64,000 nt of DNA from Mycetocola reblochoni REB411 (GTDB lineage Bacteria > Actinomycetota > Actinomycetes > Actinomycetales > Microbacteriaceae). The notes below the pieces were generated by a model, which searched no databases, had not been told where the DNA came from, and saw only the letters and a program-made list of their open reading frames with translations. Location: assembly GCF_900163835.1 (NCBI RefSeq), contig NZ_FUKR01000022.1, positions 1 through 64,000 of the forward strand. The letters run 5' to 3'. Position 1 is the stretch's first letter; each line of letters begins with the position of its first letter. A program made the position numbers and the translations under genes. Positions 34,168 through 41,807 of the stretch are shown here, in pieces.

Positions 34168-35087
34168 GCTCCGATGACGATGTTCTCCGGCTCGTCTCCG
34201 GCGAGCAGACGGTCGATCTGGCGGCGGACGAGGGCGGCCATCCGGGGCAGCATCGCCCGCGTCAGACCGCCGACATGCGGTGTGATGAGCGTGCCCGGCG
34301 CCGACCACAGCGGGTGGTCGGCAGGGAGGGGCTCGGGGTCGGTCACGTCGAGGCCCGCGAGCAGGCGGCCGGAGCGGAGCTCGGCGACGAGCGCGTCGGT
34401 GTCGACGACGGGGCCCCTGCCGACGTTGATGACCGCGGCACCGTCGGGGAGCGCCGCGAGGGCGCCGGCGTCGACGAGGCGGCGGGTTCCGTCGGCAAGG
34501 GGGAGGGCGACGACGAGCAGGCTCGCTCCGGGGAGCAGGGAGTCAAGCTCGGACAGGGCGTGCACGCGTCCGCGCTCGTCGTCCCTCGCGGTCCGTGCCA
34601 CGCGCGTCACCTCGACCTCGAACGGCGTGAGCCGGTCGGCGATGGCGTTGCCGACGCCGCCGGCGCCGAGGATCACGGCGTGGCGGTCGGCCAGCCCCGG
34701 CGCCCAGTGCTGGTTCCACTCGCCGCGGTCCTGGTCTCTGACACTGCCGGGCAGGTCGCGCAGGACGCCGAGGGCCAGAGCGAGGGCGATCTCGGCGGTC
34801 GCCGTCTCATGGACGGTCGCGGCGTTGGCGAAGCGCACCCCCGCGGGCAGGACGTCGGCGATGCCGTCCACGCCGATCGACTGCCCCTGCACGAGCAGCG
34901 GGGTCACCGCGGCGACGCGCTCGAGCACGCTCGTGCCCCCGATATATGGCGCGACCACGAGGTCGACGTGGGGTGCCGGGGGCGCGCCCTCGAGGTCCCA
35001 CTCATGGAGCTCGACGCCCTCGGGGAGGGGCTGGATCGCCCGGGCGAGGCGCTGGTCGGGGACGCTGACGACGAGGGGGGAGCTCAT
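34164..35087 (-). CDS. D-2-hydroxyacid dehydrogenase family protein
   Basis: A 307-residue NAD(P)-dependent dehydrogenase. It has the cofactor loop ILGAGGVGNAIADRL, catalytic Arg in INVGRGPVVDTDALV, Glu in DVTDPEPLPADHPLW and the catalytic His in LITPHVGGLT. These are the full active-site set, so it should be active. Members of this group reduce glyoxylate, hydroxypyruvate or other 2-oxo acids; the substrate is not set by sequence. A TAGCGT box lies 6 bp before the ATG (leaderless). Its stop overlaps the CydD-like start, so it leads an operon with the exporter pair. Confidence 0.9.
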   Translation of the reverse strand: MSSPLVVSVPDQRLARAIQPLPEGVELHEWDLEGAPPAPHVDLVVAPYIGGTSVLERVAAVTPLLVQGQSIGVDGIADVLPAGVRFANAATVHETATAEIALALALGVLRDLPGSVRDQDRGEWNQHWAPGLADRHAVILGAGGVGNAIADRLTPFEVEVTRVARTARDDERGRVHALSELDSLLPGASLLVVALPLADGTRRLVDAGALAALPDGAAVINVGRGPVVDTDALVAELRSGRLLAGLDVTDPEPLPADHPLWSAPGTLITPHVGGLTRAMLPRMAALVRRQIDRLLAGDEPENIVIGA

Positions 35088-35093
35088 ACCTCG

Positions 35094-35099
35094 ACGCTA
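35094..35099 (-). promoter_or_regulatory. -10 element of leaderless hydroxyacid dehydrogenase promoter
   Basis: TAGCGT on the minus strand, 6 bp before the ATG at 35087. Confidence 0.45.
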
Positions 35100-35106
35100 G
35101 CACCGC

Positions 35107-35134
35107 GTCCGCCCCCGCGGCAGCGCGGGCGGAC
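35107..35134 (-). terminator. Hairpin terminator after the septum lipoprotein gene
   Basis: GTCCGCCC / GGGCGGAC arms with an inner GCG/CGC pair around GCAG. It lies 24 bp after the lipoprotein stop and just upstream of the next promoter. No T-run. Confidence 0.55.
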
Positions 35135-35157
35135 GGGCCGGCGGGAGGACTCCGGGA

Positions 35158-35655
35158 TCAGGAGCGGGCGCCCTCGACGCTGCCGGTGAGCTGATCCTGG
35201 CCGTAGACCAGGCAGAGGATCTCGTGGTCGCCGCCGTCCCAGCCCGCCTCCTGCGGGTACAGGTAGCTGTAGTCGAACTCGCTGTCGCCGTAGAGGGTGC
35301 CTACGAAGGTCTCGAACTCGTCGTGGCAGAAGTCGTCGGCCGTGGCGATGAGCTCGTCCTCGCCGGGGAAGTCGCCGTCGGGCAGCTCGGTGGCCGCGTA
35401 GGCCTCGTAGTCGTGGGGCTCGCTGCACGGCACGACCGGGACGGAGGTCACCTCGGAGGCGTCGATCTCGGTGAAGCAGTCGCCGACCGTCAGCGCGAAG
35501 ACGTCGGCGTTGTCGGCGGCCTCGCTGATCTGGCCGCTGTCGTCGCGGACGGGCTCGGCGGAGGGGAGGAGGCCGGACAGCGCGCTGCACCCGGAGGTGA
35601 GGGCGATGATCGCGGCGGCGGTGACGGCGGTGAGCGTCAGGCGGGGGGTGTTCAT
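35158..35655 (-). CDS. Septum-formation-family lipoprotein
   Basis: A 165-residue exported lipoprotein: signal LTLTAVTAAAIIALTSGCS with lipobox Cys23. The mature part carries the Septum_form-type pattern VGDCF, VVPCSEPHDYEAYA, and two more Cys (DDFCHDEF, EILCLVYG), giving two likely disulfides outside the cell. Proteins with this domain occur widely in actinobacteria; the role in septum formation is by family name and poorly proven. It stands alone, with a terminator behind it. Confidence 0.85.
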   Translation of the reverse strand: MNTPRLTLTAVTAAAIIALTSGCSALSGLLPSAEPVRDDSGQISEAADNADVFALTVGDCFTEIDASEVTSVPVVPCSEPHDYEAYAATELPDGDFPGEDELIATADDFCHDEFETFVGTLYGDSEFDYSYLYPQEAGWDGGDHEILCLVYGQDQLTGSVEGARS

Positions 35656-35749
35656 CGGTGATCGCTTCTGTGAAAGAACGGGGACGCCTGAGATTATCGG
35701 CTCGCCGCGAGCCAGCCCAAGCCGCGCAGCCTCCCCCGTCCGGGTGGGG

Positions 35750-37057
35750 CTACCGTCCCTGCTCGTCCCCCTCGGCCGTTTGCCCCTCGCCGTCCGTCGC
35801 CTCGGGCGCGGGCGCGGCGACGTCCTTCTGCGGCGACCTCCCGGCGAGGGCGTCGACCTCCCTGGCCGCCTGCTCCCCGTCGCCGCTCATCCGGTCGAGG
35901 ATCGTCGGGTTGGGGTCGACCGTCTTCGAGTCCTGCAGGGGGAACACGACCTTCTGGATGATGATGATGACGCTGGCCGCGACGGGGATGGCGACGAGTG
36001 CGCCGAGGATCCCGCCGATCGCGCCGCCGGCGACGGCAGCGATGACGACGATGGCTCCGGGCACCGCGACGGCCTTCGACATGATGCGGGGGCTGAGGAC
36101 GTAGGCCTCGATCTGCATGTAGACGAGGTAGTAGATCGCCGCGATGAGCGCGGTCTGCGGCGAGCTGACCAGGCAGCTCAGCGCGATGATCACGGAGGCG
36201 CTCAGGGTGCCGACGAGGGGGATCATCGACCCGAAGAACGCCACGAAGGCCAGCAGGTAGGGGACGGGTCCGCCGATCACGGTCATGAGGATCAGAGTGA
36301 GGACGCCGTTGATGGCGGCGAGGGAGACCTGGCCGACGACGTAGCGCCCCACCGCCCCGGTGATCGACTCGGTGACGTGGGCGAAGCTCTCGCGCTCGTA
36401 GGCGGGGATGAGACGGAACAGCACGGCCTTCATCGAGCGCAGCGAGGCGAGGAAGTACAGCGTGAGGATCGTGACGATCAGGGCGCCGGTGAAGCCGGAG
36501 GCCACGCCCGCGCCGACCGCGGCGACGCCGCCGCCGACGGCGACGAGGTTGTTGGGGTCCTGCAGGAACTTGACGCCCTCGGCGATGGCCTGGTCGATGT
36601 CGACGGTGCCGCCGAGCTGCTCCTGCGCCCACGCCACGACGGGGCTGTGCACGATGTTGTCGGCGATCTCGGGGAAGCTGGAGATCAGGCGCGAGGTCTG
36701 CTCGACGAGCACGGGGATCACGGCGAGCAGGATGCCGGCGACGAGCAGGAGCACGCCGAAGGCGACGACGACGATCGCCAGGCCGCGCTTCATCCGCCGC
36801 TCCAGCCAGGTGACGAGCGGGTCGAGCCCGAGGGCGAGGAACAGGGCGAGGCCGATGTACACCAGCACGGTGCTCAGCTGGGTGATGAGGCCGCCGAGCG
36901 CGAGTGCGACGAGCACGCCGATCGCGCCGAGCAGACCCGTCCGGAAGGGGCGGAGGCTGACGTGCTGCGCGACGCGGTTCTCGAAGTACTCCTGACTCCG
37001 GCTCGTGTCGGGCTCGGCGGGCGCGGCCTTCGGCGCCAGCAGTCGTCTTCTCAGCAC
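35750..37057 (-). CDS. AI-2E family transporter (second paralogue)
   Basis: A 435-residue membrane protein of the same family as the gene at 20896. The conserved C-terminal block reads IPLVGTLSASVIIALSCLVS then QIEAYVLSPRIMSKAVAVPGAIV. It differs by a longer cytosolic N-terminus (FENRVAQHVSLRPF) and a ~60-residue acidic, Pro/Glu-rich tail after the last helix. The two copies are clearly diverged, not a recent duplication. Export of a signalling molecule is only a family suggestion. No convincing ribosome site was found for the ATG at 37057. Confidence 0.9.
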   Translation of the reverse strand: MLRRRLLAPKAAPAEPDTSRSQEYFENRVAQHVSLRPFRTGLLGAIGVLVALALGGLITQLSTVLVYIGLALFLALGLDPLVTWLERRMKRGLAIVVVAFGVLLLVAGILLAVIPVLVEQTSRLISSFPEIADNIVHSPVVAWAQEQLGGTVDIDQAIAEGVKFLQDPNNLVAVGGGVAAVGAGVASGFTGALIVTILTLYFLASLRSMKAVLFRLIPAYERESFAHVTESITGAVGRYVVGQVSLAAINGVLTLILMTVIGGPVPYLLAFVAFFGSMIPLVGTLSASVIIALSCLVSSPQTALIAAIYYLVYMQIEAYVLSPRIMSKAVAVPGAIVVIAAVAGGAIGGILGALVAIPVAASVIIIIQKVVFPLQDSKTVDPNPTILDRMSGDGEQAAREVDALAGRSPQKDVAAPAPEATDGEGQTAEGDEQGR

Positions 37058-37135
37058 GGTGTGCCCGTCCTCCCCGCGGTCCCCGCGGTGGGGTCCGTCA
37101 CTCGGAGCCTATAGACCGCCGGCGTTGTCATCGAG

Positions 37136-38521
37136 TCACTCGCCGTTCACCCGCGACCGTGTCGGCTCGTGCGAGCGCCGCCCGCCGACGGGCGGCAGGG
37201 GCAGCGTGATCGGCGAGGTGAGCGCGACCGGCTCCGAGAAGTCCTCCGGCCCGAGGCCTGCGCCGGGCTCGCGCTGCGTCACGACGAGCCGCCAGCGGGA
37301 CTCCGGCTGACGCCCGACGCTCATCCGCGAGGAGCCGAGCACCCAGGCGACCGCGATGCCCGCGGCGAGGAGGCCGGCGACCCCTCCGACGACGAGGGAC
37401 CAGCGGGGGCCGAAGGCGTTGGCCACGGCTCCGACGATGGGTGCCCCGATGGGGGTTCCCCCCATGAGGATGGCCATGTACAGCGCCATCACCCTCCCGC
37501 GCACGGCGGGGTCGGTCGTGGTCTGGACCAGTCCGTTGGCCGTCGTCATCAGCGTCACCGTGCTGAAGCCGATGAAGACGAGCGAGAAGGCGAAGGTCCA
37601 GAACGTGGGCATGAGCGAGGCCGCGATCGCCGAGACGCCGAACCCCGCCGCGGCGAGCACGATGACCCGCATGCGCGCCGCGGAGCGCCGGGCGGCCAGG
37701 AGCGCGCCGGTGAGCGAGCCGATGGCGAGGATGGACGAGAGCAGCCCGAACTCGCCCGCGCCCCGGCCGAACTCGACGGCCATGGTCGAGGCGAAGATCG
37801 GGAAGTTCATCCCGAAGGCGCCGATGAGGAACACGATGCTGAACACGACGATCAGGTCGGGGCGGCCGGCGACGTACCGGAACCCCTCGACGATGTCGCC
37901 CCGGCGCCGGGTCGCGGTGGGGAACACCCGTAGCTGGGAGGTCTTGAGCATCGACAGCGCCACGAGGACAGCGATGAAGGTGGCCGAATTGACGATGAAC
38001 ACCCATCCGGCGCCGATGCCGACGATGAGCACCCCGGCGACGGCCGGTCCGATCAGCCGGGCGCTGTTGAACGACGCCGCGTTGAGCGCGACCGCGTTGG
38101 TCATGTTGTGGTCGGAGACGAGCTCGGCCACGAAGGTCTGACGGGCGGGCGAGTCGACCGCGTTGATGATGCCGAGCAGGAGGGCGAAGAGGTAGAGATG
38201 CCAGAGCTCGGCGTGCCCGAACAGCAGGAGGCAGCCGAGCGCGATCGCGAGCAGCATGAGCGCGCTCTGCGTGCAGAACAGGATGGTGCGCTTGTTGAAC
38301 CGGTCGGCGATGAGCCCGGTGATGGGCACGAGGACGAGCTGGGGTCCGAACTGCAGCGCCATGGTCGCGCCGACCGCGACGGCGTCGTTGTCGGTGAGGT
38401 CGGTCAGGACCACCCAGTTCTGGGTGGTGGCCTGCATCCACGCGCCGATGTTGGACACGAGCGCGCCGATGAACCAGACCCGGTAGTTGTACCCGCGCAG
38501 CGAGCGGAACATGGCGCTCAC
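37136..38521 (-). CDS. MFS transporter (DHA3/enterobactin-exporter-like)
   Basis: A 461-residue transporter with twelve predicted helices. It opens with SLRGYNYRVWFIGALVSNIGAWMQ, the start typical of the EntS/DHA3 branch, with GLIADRFNKRTILF between helices 2 and 3 and FVAELVSDHNMTNAVALNAASFNSARLIGPAVAG. It probably exports a drug or siderophore-like compound. The start is GTG overlapping the stop of the MarR gene (GTGA); an ATG three codons in is an alternative. Coupling to MarR implies induction by a ligand that releases the repressor. Confidence 0.9.
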   Translation of the reverse strand: MSAMFRSLRGYNYRVWFIGALVSNIGAWMQATTQNWVVLTDLTDNDAVAVGATMALQFGPQLVLVPITGLIADRFNKRTILFCTQSALMLLAIALGCLLLFGHAELWHLYLFALLLGIINAVDSPARQTFVAELVSDHNMTNAVALNAASFNSARLIGPAVAGVLIVGIGAGWVFIVNSATFIAVLVALSMLKTSQLRVFPTATRRRGDIVEGFRYVAGRPDLIVVFSIVFLIGAFGMNFPIFASTMAVEFGRGAGEFGLLSSILAIGSLTGALLAARRSAARMRVIVLAAAGFGVSAIAASLMPTFWTFAFSLVFIGFSTVTLMTTANGLVQTTTDPAVRGRVMALYMAILMGGTPIGAPIVGAVANAFGPRWSLVVGGVAGLLAAGIAVAWVLGSSRMSVGRQPESRWRLVVTQREPGAGLGPEDFSEPVALTSPITLPLPPVGGRRSHEPTRSRVNGE

Positions 38522-38943
38522 TGGCCGGCCATCCTCACCATGAGGGCGGCGGCGTCGCGCAGGGTGGCCTGCTCGTCGCCGCTCAGGCCGGTGACGCTGC
38601 GGCGCAGCCAGGCGTCGCGGCGCTGGACGGTGTCGGTCACGACCGTCGTCCCCGCCTCGGTCAGCGTGATGCTGACGCGGCGGCGGTCGGCGTCGTCGCC
38701 CGTGCGGGTCAGGTAGCCGGCGTCGCTCAGGCAGTTGACCGTGCGGTTCATCGAGGGCGCGGAGACGTGCTCGCGCTCGGCGAGCTGGCCGAGGGACAGT
38801 GGGCCGTCGGTGGTCAGGTGGACGAGGACGGAGAACTGCGCGTCGCTCAGCTCGTCATCCGCCTTCTCGGCCCTGAGCCGGCGTGCGAGGCGGAAGGTGG
38901 CGACGCGGACGGACGAGGCGAGGTCGTTCTGAGGAGGGGGCAT
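38518..38943 (-). CDS. MarR-family regulator of the adjacent MFS gene
   Basis: A 141-residue MarR protein: LSLGQLAEREHVSAPSMNRTVNCLSDAGYL is the recognition region and TGDDADRRRVSITLTEAG the wing. It is the first gene of a two-gene operon with the MFS exporter. Upstream lies an imperfect palindrome overlapping a TAGGCT-type -10 box, which fits autorepression. No ribosome site precedes the ATG. Confidence 0.92.
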   Translation of the reverse strand: MPPPQNDLASSVRVATFRLARRLRAEKADDELSDAQFSVLVHLTTDGPLSLGQLAEREHVSAPSMNRTVNCLSDAGYLTRTGDDADRRRVSITLTEAGTTVVTDTVQRRDAWLRRSVTGLSGDEQATLRDAAALMVRMAGQ

Positions 38944-38950
38944 TAGTTAG

Positions 38951-38963
38951 TTAGCCTAGCAAA
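38951..38963. promoter_or_regulatory. Probable MarR operator/promoter
   Basis: TTAGCCTAGCAAA: imperfect inverted repeat (arms TTAGC/GCAAA) 7 bp before the MarR ATG, read as TAGGCT on the coding strand. A short TTAG direct repeat flanks it. Confidence 0.5.
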
Positions 38964-39102
38964 GCATCTTCCGGAGCGACAGCGCGGCGAGCCGCGCGGA
39001 TAGTGTTGTACCGGCATCGCACGGCGGTGCCGCGGACGCCGTTCCCGCGATCAGGGACACGGGGCCGGCCGGACCGGAACGGACACGGGGGATCGCGTGG
39101 GG

Positions 39103-39160
39103 TCGTCGTCGTGGTCGTCGTGGTCGTCGTGGTCGTCGTGGTCATCGCGGTCGTCGCGAA
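39103..39160 (+). repeat. (GTCGTCGTG)n low-complexity repeat
   Basis: Five or six units of TGGTCGTCG, grading into TCATCGCGG. If translated in the frame of the next gene it gives Ser-Ser-Trp repeats. It lies upstream of the more likely start of that gene. Confidence 0.75.
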
Positions 39161-39228
39161 CCGGCGCGGGCCGCCTCCCCGCCGGGGGACGGGGCGCACG
39201 GTCGTCGGCGAGGCGAGGAGCGGTCGCC

Positions 39229-40236
39229 GTGACCGCCGCCGTGATCGTCGCCGGCTGCGTCGGCGTCGGCCTCGCGCTGTCGCGGACGACCGTCGCGTCC
39301 TCCGCCCTCGCGGCGCGCCGCCACCTGGACAGGGGCGCGCGCCGGGCGCTCGGGGTGATGGCGCGGTACGCGCCCCCTTCCGCGGCGACCGAGCACATCG
39401 GCGTGCCGATCGGCGAGGCCGCGATGGACGTCTACCTGCCCGAGCAGGCGTCAGCGGGCACGCCCGTGCCCGTCGTCGTCTGGGTGCACGGCGGCGCGTG
39501 GATCTCCGGCAGATCCGCCGACGTCGCCCCCTACCTCCGACTGCTCGCGCGCGAGGGCTACGCGGCCGTCGCCGTCGACTACACGGTCGCGCCGGAGGCC
39601 GCCTACCCGACGCCGCTGCACGAGGTCGATGCGGCGCTGGCCGCCCTCGTGGCGCACGCCGACGAGTGGGGTGTCGACCCCTCGCGCATCGTGCTGGCGG
39701 GGGACTCCGCCGGCGCGCAGATCGTGACGCAGGCGCTGACCCTCATCCTGGAGCCCGCACGCGCGGAGGCCCTCGGGATCGCACCCGTTGTCGCGCCGTC
39801 CGACATCCGCGGCCTCATCGTCCACAGCGGCGTGTTCGACATCGCCGGCCTCGCTGTGGAGAGGGGTCTGCTCGCCCGCGGCCTCAACGCCGCCGTATGG
39901 GCCTACACCGGCGCCGCGGACTGGGCCACGCTGCCCCGGCTGTCCGGACTGAGCGTCACGGCGGCCGTCAGCGGAGCGTTCCCTCCCGTCCTCGTCTCCG
40001 GCGGCGACGCCGACCCGTTGACGGCACGGCAGTCGCACCCGTTCCGCGACGCGCTGGAGGCGGCGGGCGTCCCCGTCACGGCCCTGTTCTGGGAGCGGAC
40101 GCGCCCGCGGCTCGGCCACGAGTACCAGTTCGACCTGGACCGCCCCGAGGCCAGGCGCACGCTCGCGGCCACGATCTCCTTCCTCGGCGAGGTGACCGCT
40201 CAGGGGGACGGCGCCGGGGCGGCGTCGGCCGGGTGA
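39229..40236 (+). CDS. Membrane-anchored alpha/beta hydrolase (HSL/carboxylesterase-type)
   Basis: A 335-residue hydrolase. An N-terminal helix (TAAVIVAGCVGVGLALS) anchors it, and the catalytic domain carries HGGAW (oxyanion hole), the nucleophile elbow GDSAGAQ, and a late Asp-His pair (GGDADPLTA; RLGHEYQF). It would cleave a small ester, substrate unknown. GTG at 39229 is preferred because GAGGAG lies 9 bp before it. The frame is open to a GTG at 39097, which would add a Ser-Trp repeat of doubtful value. The 3' end overlaps the convergent Pr6Pr gene by 37 bp. Confidence 0.82.
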   Translation: MTAAVIVAGCVGVGLALSRTTVASSALAARRHLDRGARRALGVMARYAPPSAATEHIGVPIGEAAMDVYLPEQASAGTPVPVVVWVHGGAWISGRSADVAPYLRLLAREGYAAVAVDYTVAPEAAYPTPLHEVDAALAALVAHADEWGVDPSRIVLAGDSAGAQIVTQALTLILEPARAEALGIAPVVAPSDIRGLIVHSGVFDIAGLAVERGLLARGLNAAVWAYTGAADWATLPRLSGLSVTAAVSGAFPPVLVSGGDADPLTARQSHPFRDALEAAGVPVTALFWERTRPRLGHEYQFDLDRPEARRTLAATISFLGEVTAQGDGAGAASAG

Positions 40237-40877
40237 GCCCGCTCGGCCGACAGGCCCGGCAGCCGGCTCGCGCCCCACACCGCTGACCCCGCGACCAGGA
40301 GCGCCGCGAGCAGCCCCGACACGTGCAGCGCCAGTGACGTCGCCCCGCGCTCGGGCAGCAGGAAACCGTACGGAACCCAGCCGTCGGTCGCGCCGCGCAC
40401 GAGCGTGACCGCCAGCCAGAGCAGCGGGTACGGGAGCACGACCCACAGCCGCGACCACGGCAGGCGGGGTCGGTCGCCGACGAACAGCCAGTCCAGGAGC
40501 GCGATCGCGGGGAACGCTCCGTGCAGCACGACGCTCACCCACGGCGGTGCCGAGCCGGTCCCGGGCACGAGGACGTTGTACACGACGGCGACGATGATCA
40601 GGCAGCTCGTCGCGACCGCGCGGCAGAGCGTGAGCCACGGCGGCGCCGGTCGACGGGCCAGCCCCGCCGTCCCCGTCAGGATGAGGATGATGGCGGCGAG
40701 CAGGCTCGTCAGGTTGGTGAAGTAGCCGAAGAAGTCGATCGGGCTCGCCTCGCCGCCCGCGCGGGCCAGGCCGTAGGTGAGCAGGAGGATGGCGATGACC
40801 GCCGCCCCGACGAGGACACGCGTGAGGGCGACGGCGGGCGGGGCGCTCGCCGGAGCGGCACCGACGGGGGAACGCAT
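40200..40877 (-). CDS. Pr6Pr family membrane protein
   Basis: A 225-residue protein with six predicted helices. The segment FGYFTNLTSLLAAIILILTG is the hallmark of the Pr6Pr (FAR-17a/AIG1-like) group, followed by VYNVLVPG, VLHGAFPAIALLDWLFVG and a C-terminal GWVPYGFLLP motif. The function of the group is unknown. A TACGCT box lies 6 bp before the ATG (leaderless). It is divergent from the hydrolase at 40913, and its 3' end overlaps the hydrolase at 39229 tail-to-tail. Confidence 0.88.
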   Translation of the reverse strand: MRSPVGAAPASAPPAVALTRVLVGAAVIAILLLTYGLARAGGEASPIDFFGYFTNLTSLLAAIILILTGTAGLARRPAPPWLTLCRAVATSCLIIVAVVYNVLVPGTGSAPPWVSVVLHGAFPAIALLDWLFVGDRPRLPWSRLWVVLPYPLLWLAVTLVRGATDGWVPYGFLLPERGATSLALHVSGLLAALLVAGSAVWGASRLPGLSAERAHPADAAPAPSP

Positions 40878-40883
40878 ACGGTC

Positions 40884-40889
40884 AGCGTA
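40884..40889 (-). promoter_or_regulatory. -10 element of the Pr6Pr gene promoter
   Basis: TACGCT on the minus strand, 6 bp before the ATG at 40877. Confidence 0.5.
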
Positions 40890-40900
40890 GCTGCGCGCGC

Positions 40901-40906
40901 TAGCCT
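40901..40906 (+). promoter_or_regulatory. -10 element of the hydrolase promoter
   Basis: TAGCCT, 6 bp before the ATG at 40913. It lies only 11 bp from the opposite -10 box, so the two promoters interlock. Confidence 0.5.
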
Positions 40907-40912
40907 GGGCGT

Positions 40913-41785
40913 ATGAGCCAGGCAGCGCCGTCAGCCTCAGGGCACCGGGTGGTCACCGATCGCGACGGTGTGCCGATCGTCCTCCACGAGTGGCCCGTCG
41001 ACCGGCCGACAGCCCTCGTCCACATCGTCCACGGCGTCGGCGAGCACGCGGCCAGGTACGCCCCGCTCGCGGCCGCGCTCAACGCGGCCGGGTACGCCGT
41101 CGTCGCCGACGACCACAGGGGTCACGGCGAGACGGGCCTCCGCAGCGGAGGGCTCGGCGTCCTCGGGCCCGGCTCGGTCGCCGGAGCGATGGACTCCGTG
41201 CAGCACGTCGGCGAGCGGCTCGTCGCCGAGTCGGGCGACACCCCCGTGGTGCTGCTCGGCCACAGCTGGGGCTCGCTCATGGCGCAGAAGATCGTCGCGC
41301 GCACGCCGCTCTACGACGGCGTCGCGCTCAGCGGGACGTCGCTCGCGATCCCAGGGCTGATGACGGTCGGCGACCTCAACCGTCCGTGGCGCTCCGCCGA
41401 TGCCAGCGGTCTGGAGTGGCTGTCGCGCTCGGAGGAGGCCAGGCGCGCCTTCGCGGCCGACCCGCTCTGCTTCGACATCGCCGAGACGCCCGTCTGGACG
41501 CCGCTGCAGGCGCTCGCGCTGCTGGGGCGCCCGCCCCGGCAGCTGCCCAGGCGGATCCCGATCCTCATCCAGGGCGGTCAGCACGACAGTCTGGGCGGAG
41601 AGCGCGGGCTGCGCGCGCTGTACACGGCCTATCGGGAGCGCAGCGGCGCCACCGACATCGCGATCCGGGTCTATCCGGAGGCACGGCACGAGATCTACAA
41701 CGAGCTCAACCGCGACGAGGTCGTCGGCGACCTCGTCGCCTGGCTGGACGGCCGCTTCGCCCGTCGCACGGCGCCTCGGGCCTAG
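40913..41785 (+). CDS. Alpha/beta hydrolase (monoacylglycerol lipase-like)
   Basis: A 290-residue soluble hydrolase. HIVHGVGEHAARYAPLAAALN and DDHRGHGET near the start, and the elbow LGHSWGSLMAQ, mark the monoacylglycerol-lipase/lysophospholipase group; the acid and base are in QGGQHDSLGG and EARHEIYNE. It would cleave acylglycerols or similar esters. The transcript is probably leaderless. It precedes the lipoate ligase gene by 22 bp but that gene has its own -10 box. Confidence 0.9.
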   Translation: MSQAAPSASGHRVVTDRDGVPIVLHEWPVDRPTALVHIVHGVGEHAARYAPLAAALNAAGYAVVADDHRGHGETGLRSGGLGVLGPGSVAGAMDSVQHVGERLVAESGDTPVVLLGHSWGSLMAQKIVARTPLYDGVALSGTSLAIPGLMTVGDLNRPWRSADASGLEWLSRSEEARRAFAADPLCFDIAETPVWTPLQALALLGRPPRQLPRRIPILIQGGQHDSLGGERGLRALYTAYRERSGATDIAIRVYPEARHEIYNELNRDEVVGDLVAWLDGRFARRTAPRA

Positions 41786-41795
41786 GCGCGGCGCG

Positions 41796-41801
41796 TAGGC
41801 T
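41796..41801 (+). promoter_or_regulatory. -10 element of leaderless lipoate ligase promoter
   Basis: TAGGCT, 6 bp before the ATG at 41808. Confidence 0.5.
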
Positions 41802-41807
41802 GGGGGC

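Noticed and set aside
30524-35087. Considered naming the ABC pair cydD/cydC outright
   Set aside because: No cytochrome bd genes are nearby, and the partner gene is a hydroxyacid dehydrogenase; only the layout supports the name.
20896-37057. Considered the two AI-2E genes as a recent duplication or quorum-sensing locus
   Set aside because: They are strongly diverged, 14 kb apart, and no luxS or AI-2 receptor gene is in the window; the family name does not establish AI-2 transport.
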